Assembly: GCA_002049455.2 (NCBI GenBank)
Contig: KV919315.1
Location: 1-24,358 of the forward strand
DNA length: 24,358 nt
From: Porphyra umbilicalis
Taxonomy: Eukaryota; Rhodophyta; Bangiophyceae; Bangiales; Bangiaceae
Direction of reading: 5' to 3'
This document shows positions 8,833 to 17,100 of the stretch, one piece after another. Made by a program: the position numbers and the translations under genes. The stretch's first letter is position 1, and each line of letters starts with the position of its first letter. The notes beneath the pieces were generated by a model. It was not told where the DNA came from, did not search any database, and was given only the letters and a program-made list of their open reading frames with translations.

Positions 8833-10200
8833 TTAGGAAGCTTCCATCAGCCTTTCGAGCTGCGACTCGCAGTGGGCGAGCATCGATGCAGCAAGCACGT
8901 CCATCGGGTCCTCGGCGACCGCGGCGCGGGCGACCTTCAGTTGCTTCCAAACGGCGGCCATGGCCTCGGCGTTGTCGAAGGCGTCGGCCGAGCGCCGCCC
9001 AACGGCGTCATTGGCGCCCGATCCGCCGGAGTTGCCCAAAGCCACGATTGCAGACGTCAAGCCATCCATACCGCCAATCGTGACCTCCGCCTGGCGCGAC
9101 CGCTTTCGGGCTGGAACAGGGGCAGATCCAGGGTGTCCGGGCCCGCGGCCGACTGCCGCGCTCCCAGGAAAACCCACCTCTGCTTGCGCGGCTTGCGGCA
9201 AAGACCGGAGAACAAAATCTACAGAGGGATTATCGAAAAGGAGGCAATGCAGGTAGAGGAGTTGATGCTCCCCGTTGATAAAGTCCTTGAACACCCCCCC
9301 CTCCAGCTGCCCGCTGCGCGTATAGTTGGCGTACGTCTTGGTGTAGTTAGACCTCATGGCCCGGTAGATGGTCTCAAGCTTGGACGCGTCACGTTGACAT
9401 GTGAAGCGCGTGGGGTCCATGCCGCGCAAGTCCGACTCTAGTACCCCGTCCACAGCCCTCGCCCGCTCCGGTTTGTACTCTGGATTGTTGAAGGCCGGGG
9501 CGAGCACGGAATCCCACAGGCTGTCCCGCGGCTTGTCGAGTTCGGCCCGCGACAAAGGTCGGCCGTCGTCGCTGACGGCTTGGAAGTGTGCAGGGTCTGT
9601 CACAACGTGGGCCAACCGAGCAAAATCGTTGGCTGAGAATGACGGGCCCCGAGTGATTGCCATAGGAGCAGCAGACGCAACGCAAACAGCCGGGGGTGCA
9701 GAGCCGCCAGCACCCGAAGCACGCCCGGAGGGCGACGGCGAGACAGACGCAACGGGAGCAACGAAGGCTGCCACGCCAGAGGAGGGCGTAGAGGGCAGCG
9801 CGAGGTCGGCGTCATCCATCATGGCTTCGAGGGCCACGTCGTCCACCTTCTGGTTCTCCATGGCGACTAGAGCAATGGCCCGCTTATCAGCCATGTTGGC
9901 CTGCATCTTGCCCTTGATACGTAACACCCGCATCACGGTACGCAGCTCCGTCGCCGACAGCTTCGAGAGAAAGGAGGACGCCTTTTCATGGTCGACGACG
10001 GGCCTGGTAGGCGCGGAGCCCGCACGAGAAGACAGTGGCGCGGTCATCGGCAAGGTGGGCCCGGCAATGCGCGGGGGGTGTACTGCGGCGGCGGGGGCGC
10101 TGGGGGTGTCGAGTGGCGGCGTCGCCAGGCTGAGCCGAAAGACGTCTTCCTCGCCATCGTCGATCTCCTCAGAAACAGGACGAGAATCGTGAAGAGCCAT
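8833..10200 (-). CDS. Putative DNA-binding partner protein of the PIF/Harbinger element
   Basis: The frame encodes 455 aa from the ATG at 10200 (CTCCCATGGCT). The same frame has an earlier ATG at 10455, but the added residues are low complexity and I prefer the shorter form. The N-terminus is acidic (SEEIDDGEEDVF). Residues about 74-116 (KASSFLSKLSATELRTVMRV and following) look helical and SAP-like. After a Ser/Pro/Ala linker, residues about 190-335 form a block with DSLWDSVLAPAFNNPEYKP, KLETIYRAMRSNYTKTYANY, TRSGQ and FINGEHQLLYLHCLLFDNPS. These Trp/Tyr-spaced helices with a 'Y-x-x-SGQ' turn recall the Myb/SANT- or MADF-like proteins that accompany Harbinger transposases. A basic PARKRSRQ motif near residue 365 could be a nuclear signal. 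In known systems the partner binds transposon ends and helps import the transposase. The role here is inferred from position inside the element and from these patterns; I cannot name a family with certainty. Confidence 0.68.
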   Translation of the reverse strand: MALHDSRPVSEEIDDGEEDVFRLSLATPPLDTPSAPAAAVHPPRIAGPTLPMTAPLSSRAGSAPTRPVVDHEKASSFLSKLSATELRTVMRVLRIKGKMQANMADKRAIALVAMENQKVDDVALEAMMDDADLALPSTPSSGVAAFVAPVASVSPSPSGRASGAGGSAPPAVCVASAAPMAITRGPSFSANDFARLAHVVTDPAHFQAVSDDGRPLSRAELDKPRDSLWDSVLAPAFNNPEYKPERARAVDGVLESDLRGMDPTRFTCQRDASKLETIYRAMRSNYTKTYANYTRSGQLEGGVFKDFINGEHQLLYLHCLLFDNPSVDFVLRSLPQAAQAEVGFPGSAAVGRGPGHPGSAPVPARKRSRQAEVTIGGMDGLTSAIVALGNSGGSGANDAVGRRSADAFDNAEAMAAVWKQLKVARAAVAEDPMDVLAASMLAHCESQLERLMEAS

Positions 10201-11211
10201 GGGAGGCAGGCGCAAGATCCACTTGTGTCTTGGGGATGGGGAGGGCCCGGAAAACCTGCTGGGGCTCGGGAAGCATGGGCTCGAAGGTCTGCTAGCCGGG
10301 CTAGTTGCCGTTGCCGGGGACCGAGACGAGTACTTTGCACCCACATAAACGTCATGTACCTGTCCAGGTCGGCGTGGTATCCCCAGTGTGCCCGCGCAGA
10401 AGCGCCCGCACAGCCCCCCTCCCCAATCTGGAGCCCCTTGCGTGCGAGAAAACATGCCTGCAGGGCCCTCGGCGGCCCACAGTACTCACCGCTTCGAGGC
10501 CGCTGGGAACACACGGACCGGGACCCTGGGACCGCGTGCGCGAGACCGCAAGAGATGCACTCAACGGCTTGCGGGAAGGCGTCGCCAGCGGCATGCCCCT
10601 CCCCCGCGCTTCCCAATAATTTCAGTGGCAGGCCTGCCGTGCCCCTCGCTCGGGGCGCGCCCTTCGACCTGCTGTGCCCCCAGTGGCTCGTGCTGGAGGT
10701 CTCAGGGCACACGCGCCCCTAGACCTCCCCTGCTGCCATGCTTCCAGTGGCACGGCCGCTGTACACGGTGCCGCATGCGTGCGCCCTCCAGCAGTGCCTC
10801 CAGTTGCTTGCGCGAGGGGCCCCTAGTGGCCCAGGCCCCCTCCGAAGGTGCCATCGAGGTGCGCTTCAGGAGCCGCTGCCGCGGCGCAGCATCCAGGGAA
10901 CCGCCGGCGCGTCAATCCAGTTTGACTTCTACGGGGCGATCTCCTCCAATCACACGCGCGGAAGCAATCGCAACTCGCACCGCAAGTTGAGCTCCAAACA
11001 CGTTCACGTGCGCGAGATAAAAAAAAGAATCTCGCGCACGTGAACGTGTTCAGCCCAAACCGGCCAAGATGGGCCAGAGTTGGCTTGTAAGTCCTTCGTG
11101 CGCGGGTCCGCCCGATTCGGGTAAAAGTGACGAATCTGGTCAATGTGAATGGCATGTGATTGGAACGACGCGCTCCCATTGGCTAGCACGCCTGTGTGCA
11201 CGCCGTGCACG
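10201..11211. other. Right subterminal region of the transposon, upstream of its minus-strand gene
   Basis: No protein domain is recognisable. This stretch should contain the promoter and 5' leader of the gene that starts at 10200, perhaps with an upstream exon, but I see no convincing TATA box or splice pair. The notable feature is the perfect hairpin at 10997-11050. Confidence 0.5.
10997..11050. repeat. Perfect 22-bp inverted repeat with 10-base A-rich loop, CACGTG in each arm
   Basis: The arms are 10997-11018 and 11029-11050, exactly complementary over 22 bases. The left arm begins AACACGTTCACGTG and ends GCGCGAGAT, and the loop is eight A's followed by GA. Each arm carries CACGTG (E-box/G-box) and AACACGT. 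It lies about 160-230 bp inside the right terminus. It may be a regulatory or transposase-binding structure, or the remnant of a small nested element. Confidence 0.88.
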
Positions 11212-11229
11212 CGCCGTCTAGACAAGGCC
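11212..11229 (-). repeat. Right terminal inverted repeat
   Basis: On the plus strand it reads CGCCGTCTAGACAAGGCC, the exact reverse complement of 5113-5130. It is followed directly by TGA (11230-11232), the second copy of the target duplication. Confidence 0.9.
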
Positions 11230-11232
11230 TGA

Positions 11233-14106
11233 GCAACCCTAACGGACACTTCGCTTACTTTTCGGGCAACATGAGTACTTGTCAACGAAGACAAAATCAT
11301 GATGACGGTGAGATGCGAACTCTCGCCCCGAAGGACCAGTGCCTTAAACTGGCGCCTTACTGTGGATGTGTTGACCACTCGGCCACGTCACCTATTTGCA
11401 TGCTGTAGGTTCGTGAAAAGACTCTCATATTACTATCAAAATCATGCATTTCCAAGTCGATTGTTGCGATGACGCTGTTTGTGTGGCCGCCACCTTGCCT
11501 TGCATCTAAGCTTCATCTCTTTTACACACAGCCCCCTATGATGCCGAGCACCCCGAGCTTGACCAGAGACGAGTGCCTCAATACTCTTCGAAGCTACCAG
11601 AGCAAAGAACAATACCACTGCGACATCAGCTGCAACCATCATCCCATCACTCAATGGCCCGCAGCCGGCGGTCCTGTCACTTGGCAGCGAGCCGCCAAAA
11701 TCAGACAGCGGGCTCCTCGACACGAATCGCGGCCCTGCCTCACGCGTGGCAGTGTCATCTTTCTACAACCCACTGAACGTCACGTGCCGGCGAGTGGGTA
11801 GACCCATACGACCTCGGCGCTCATACTCTGGGCGCTAGCGGAGTCCCTGCTTCGCTGGGCTATGGTGCCCATTCGGGCGTTTCGTACCGCGTGGGGCAGT
11901 CGGGGCGCCTTTGACTCCAAGGGCGCTTTGGACGTGCGCGCCAGCACGCCTGGCGTTCCGCGGAGGAATTTCCTGACCCAGAGCGGCGCATTGAAGGAAA
12001 ATACAGGAACTGTAGGTGTCCATCAAGGCAGGACTGGGTCAACTATAGTGGTCCCAGTCCCCTCGTGATCGTTTCCGACTTGAATAGGGCGAAGGGCAGC
12101 GACGGCGGGAGGTCAGACTGCGTAACGCCTCTGGGGGCGCGCTCAAGGACATTTTTGAGGCGTGTTGAAAGAGGTGATTGCAGCGCGAATGCACCATGGG
12201 CCCCACATTGGAGGGACGCTCGTGGGCGCTTCGCTTGAAGCGTGCAGCAGCTGGCTTGGTAGTTTCTACGAAACCCAAATTTCATGTTCGCACATTGTGA
12301 GTTTTTCACAAGTGACCACATTGTGCCTAACACAAGGGTCTCCAGAGAGGTTCATATGGATATTTCAGTCTAGTCGACGAATCTTCTGCGACGAACATAT
12401 TGAAAAGCCGAAGCCATGCCTCCGTGTTGCAGTCCGCTGGCGATCAGAATCAGCTGTCCAGTCTCCACCTACTGTATGTACTACAGCTGCTGCTGGAGCA
12501 TCATGGTGCGCGTGTTTCTCGAGATGCGGCTGCACCTTTTTGGATCGGCCTGTGATCACACCCTTCTCTTCGCCGTCGGATGCTTCGGTCCGGTAGGAGG
12601 AGATGCTCGCGAGCGACATCTTTAGCTACAATGTGGCTGCCTGCGGCGCTCCTGATACCCAGGGGCTAGAAGAAGGCATGGTGCCCCACGAATTGTTCAA
12701 TCCGTGCCAGTCGACGAGACTGACCACACAGTCACCCAGCTTTCACCCAACTTTTGTCACGCAAGCGACATATTTAAATTCAAGACCTTCAACAAAAAAG
12801 CATGAGTGCTTCCACCCGCCATTTGTTGTCGGTCAAGAGACACTTCATTGGTCTTGGGTCGACATGCAAAGTTTGTGTGGGATTATGTCTCCCGACTGCA
12901 GTTGCGGTCCACTCTCCACAGCCAGCTCAAAAGTATTTTTACCTCAAGACGACGCGTGGGCGGAAGCGTTTCGGGTGCTTCCCCGCCGCCCACAGGCACA
13001 TTTTGACACGAGCGACACTGCGTCAGCGCCACCGACAGCCCAGCTATTTTCGCAGATCTCTCCTTCCCCCCCCCCCCACCACCCAGAGCGTGGTACGCTT
13101 GCACGCCTCTCCCCGCTGCCACCGCTGGCCCTTCCCGATTGGGCTGCCACGCGCAGGCCATTGGCAGTCGATGTTGCTTTGTCGCGATGGGGCGGCGACC
13201 ACAGCGCACCACTGGCCACCCCTACTTCGACGCGCTCTGGCGACAGCGGGTGCGGGGGCCGCCTCCACCTGTCGGGGCAGTAAGACGCCCTCTCGAGAGA
13301 CGCCGGAGTGTCTCGGCGCGAGCGCCAGGCCGGCGGGTGGGGGGGGGAAGAGAGGCCCCCCCCGAAACCGCCGCCACCGCCGTGCACGACAGTGGCGCTG
13401 TCTCGCCGCGTCGTGCCACGGCGGCGCCAGCAGCGTCGCCGGCGGCCACGAGCGGGGTGTTTGCGCGCCGCGCGGGCGCCGCGAGGCGCGGAGCGTGCGC
13501 CGCGAAGGGCGGCGGCGTTGGCTTACCATCACGCCGCCCCAGTGCGCCCGTCGCTCCCCAGGCCGCGTGCGCAGCGGACGCGCGCGCGCCTCCACGGGCC
13601 GCCCACCGTCGCCGCCGCCCACGTCGCGCCCGCGGCCGAGTGCGCTACCGACCGTCGACGCCTCGTCTCTGTGGCTGCACCCCGCGGTCGGCGTGCACGA
13701 CCCCGGCCGGCCGTGGTTGGCGGCCCGACGCCACACGCGGGCGGCGCCCGCCCACCACGCACGCGCGGCGCCTGTCCCTTGTGCCAACCACCCCCGCCAC
13801 CATCCCCGCCATCACCCACCGCCGCGAGTGCGTGCGGCGGGCCTCGCGCGACCCGCGTGGGCCGGCCGCCGCCGTCGTCGCCCCCGCCGCGCCGCGACGC
13901 GTCGTGCCGCACCCCGGGGGAACCACGGTCGAGGACCCCGCACCCCGCCGCGCATCGCGGAGGAGGAGGGGCTCCCCGGGGGGAAGCGGCCCCCACCAAC
14001 CAACCACCTGTCGCCTGCCGCGCCCTTCCCCCCCTCCTTCCCCGTTGGGGGGAGTTTGGCTTGCGGGAGGGGGTCAACGCCCACGACGACCACCGCCGCT
14101 GCCACC
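11233..14106. other. Gene-poor stretch between the transposon and the armadillo gene
   Basis: From 11233 to about 12900 the DNA has moderate GC, short open frames and no recognisable product. From about 13080 the GC rises to the level of the host genes. A TATA-like ATATTTAAAT at 12770-12779 lies just ahead of an ATG at 12802, whose frame is open into the armadillo gene. The residues this would add are compositionally unlike the rest of the protein, so I treat 12802-14106 as promoter or leader, with a longer product possible. No RNA gene is visible. Confidence 0.45.
12770..12779 (+). promoter_or_regulatory. Possible TATA box
   Basis: ATATTTAAAT occurs in an otherwise GC-richer setting, 23 bases before the ATG at 12802. 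If functional, it would start a transcript with a leader of about 1.3 kb ahead of the armadillo start at 14107, or one using the ATG at 12802. This is a sequence match only. Confidence 0.3.
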
Positions 14107-17100
14107 ATGCAGTCAGTTCGGGAGCGGATGGCGGCGCTGGACGCCACCGGGTCGGCCGCCACCACCGCCGCTGCCGCGTCGGGCATTGGCGGTGCTCGCG
14201 GCCCCGGGGGGATTGCCAAAGTGGCAGCCTCCCCACGTCACCACCACGCAGGGGAGGGTGGGCCCAAGGGTTACCAAAGAGACGTGGACGGCGGCCACGA
14301 GGGCGGCATCGCCGCGACTGCTGCTGCCGTTGCCGCCGCGTCGGGCGGCCGAGGGGCTACGGAGCGAGGTGGGAGCGCCGCCTCGGCCCCCGCCGGCGCT
14401 GCTGACCGCCGACGACCAGCGTCGCCGGCACCGAGGTCGCCGGCACCGCCGCCACCCCGACCGTTCGCCTCTCCCAGTGGCGCGGGTGCCACGCCCCGCC
14501 GCCGGACGGGGCGTTCCCCGCGGCGGCCGGTGGCAACAGAGCTGCACGAGCACCATCACTATCACCACCACCACCACCACTACAGCTTGATGCCGCCGTC
14601 CGGGGGGGGGATGGCAGCCGGCATGGGCGTGGTCGGCCTCGGGGTGTCGGGGGGGGGAGCCCCCGTGGCAGCGGTGGGAGGCGGCGGGGGGGGAGGGTAC
14701 GCGTCGGCCCCGGCCCGGTCGGGTGCCGGTGGCGCCACCACCGCCACCGTCTCTGCGGGTGATCGCTATGGACGGGAGAGCCTCAGCTCCGCCGCCGCCG
14801 TGTTGCTCGCGGCCACCCTGCGGGAGAATCCGCGCCACGGGGGTGCCAAGCAGTGGGGTGGTGGTGGGGGGGGTGGCACCGGCGGCGGTGGCGGCTACGG
14901 TCGGCCACACTCCGCGGATGTGCGGGAGGCTGGTGCCGACGGCGGGTGGATGGCTGGCACGGCCGCCGACGGCGGGGGCGTCGGCTCGCCGTTTGGGTCG
15001 CGGGAAAATTCGCCCGACGTCATCTACGCGATGCAACAGAAAGTCGGCGCTGCTGCTGCTGCCGCCGTCGGGTATGCCGGGGGCGGCGGCCACGCCGGCG
15101 CGCTCGGCGGTCACATCCTCAACGTGACGGCGGCAGGGGAGGCCGAGGAGGCTGGCCGACACTCTCACCGGCATGACGGGCGGCGGCCGTCTGGGGTGGC
15201 CACGCGGCACGAGCACCGGCACGAGCACCATCACCACCACCACCACCACGCTCTCGTCGAACCCGGCGGATGGCGCGATGGAGAGGAGGGCGGCGGCGCG
15301 GGGGGGGGTGGGGGGCCTCCCTGGGGGGGGGGCGTCCCTCGGAGGGAGCCGCCGAGGCCGTGCCCGTGACTCCGCCGACGCTCCTCGAAGCGCCCTTTGT
15401 CGAGGCCATTGCGTCGCCGCTGCCATCGCCGACGCCGGCACGGGGGGGTGCGGAGGCGGCCGGCGGGGGCCCCATGTCCCCACAAGCGTGGCCCGCCGAC
15501 GAGACGCCAACATCACCCCAAGAGTGGCCAGCGCGGACGGTGCGGGAAACCTCCCCTCCCCCGTGGTCGCCGCGGGAGCGCCCAGAGTCTCCGCAGCCGT
15601 GGCCAATGCCGGCTTCGCCAGAGGTGCGACGGGAGGAAGGCTCGGAAGGCGCTGCCGCCGGAGTTTCGGGTGCCCCCGGAGTCGACGACCCAGTGGTCCG
15701 GCCAGGTGGCGGGTGGCCGCCGGCACCACCGCCGGCACCGACTTTTGGAGCCAAGCCCCCGCTTGCCGCCGGCGGCGAAGACGGAGTGCTCCGAGACCGG
15801 CGGGTCGGTGCGGGCGCACACAGCTCCTTCACTGCGCCCGACCGGCGCACCGCCGTTGCGAGCGGCGGCGGCGTATCACTTGGCGGCGGCGCCCCCACCA
15901 CTAGCGTGGCGAGCAGCACCACCGAGCCGGACAGTGTGGAGGTTGTCCCCGCGTTTGCGCTCAACCGGCTCAGCGCGCGGGGGGGCAAGCGCGGTTTTCC
16001 GTCGGCCACCGCACTGCAAATCCCCGTGTCGCCGTTTGGGGTGGACGGCGGGGAGGCAGGCGGCGCCACGGCTTTGCGGCGTCGGAGCCCACGGGAGAAG
16101 ATTATGGCGACGGTCGGGCAACCGCTACCACCGGGGCAGCAACAAAACGCGGCCGCCGCGTCGGCAGCAGCGGCGGTAGCAGCAGCATCGGCGGCGGCGG
16201 CCGCGGCGGCCGCCGAAGAGGAGGGGGATGCCCAAACGTGGCCGCTGCCTCCTCGCCTGCCATCCGCATCTACTGACGAGGATGCAGAGGAGCGGTATGG
16301 CGACGCCGACGGCTCCCGGGACGGCTTTGAGACGGACGAAGTGGGCGTCCTTGTGGCCGGCGCCACCGCGCATGTAGACCACGACGAGGACTACCCAAAC
16401 TTGCCCTCCCAGACTACCTTTAACGAGATGCACACCCGCGGGAGCAGCAGCTTGCTGCCAGACGTGGAGATGCCGTTTGTCGGTGCCGACGGCGTCCATG
16501 AGCCCGCTTCGCTGGTTGACGGGGTCGACCCAGTGGCGCCCGTCGCCGCTACCGCCGGTGGCGGGGGTGGCGGTGGCGTCGCTGACGCCTTTCTCGGGCG
16601 CCGAAGCTCGTCGACATCCAATGGATCATCGGCGGCAGCGACGGGATACGGCGCGCCCGGCCGGCGGTCGCCACCAGGCAGCCACCGCTTGGGGCTCGGG
16701 CCGGGAATTGCCGCGGGTGGCTACGTGCCCTCCCCACGGGGGGTGGCGTTGCCCCCGGAGGAAGACGAGGAGGAGGAGGAGCACCTGCCCAACGGTACGG
16801 ACGGTCGTGATGACGAGGAGGAGGGTGAGCAGGTGCCCCCCGCGTCTCATGCGGTTCACTGGCTAGACACGCCCGTGTCGGGTACGTCGGGTCGGGGCTT
16901 TGCGTCTCAGCTGGACGTACCGTCCATTGACGCGGACGATCCAGAGGAGCGGGAGGCCCTCGACTTGGAGCCTCCGAGCCACCGCCGATTTCTGGGCGCT
17001 GGGTTGGCCGACGGCGCCTCGGGGCGGCACGAGTCGCAAGATGGCGGCCCCGAGATTGAGTCGCTCAGCCTCCACACGGCGCACCAGCACAACGGGCGCG

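Larger units (their letters stand above)
5113..11229. mobile_element. Complete-looking PIF/Harbinger DNA transposon (6117 bp)
   Basis: The ends are perfect 18-bp inverted repeats: GGCCTTGTCTAGACGGCG at 5113-5130 and its reverse complement at 11212-11229. They are bounded on both sides by TGA (5110-5112 and 11230-11232), which fits a 3-bp target-site duplication. Three-base duplications and short GG-starting ends are typical of the PIF/Harbinger superfamily, although TWA is the usual target and TGA is a variant. Inside lie an intact HARBI1-like DDE transposase (6219-7738, +) and a putative DNA-binding protein gene (8833-10200, -). This is the two-gene content expected of an autonomous element; such elements need a Myb/SANT-like partner as well as the nuclease. 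The perfect ends and intact frames suggest recent insertion. Confidence 0.88.

Noticed and set aside
11840..12260. Possible small inverted-repeat element with repeated GGGCGCTT-like words
   Set aside because: The matches are short and imperfect, and no target duplication is visible.
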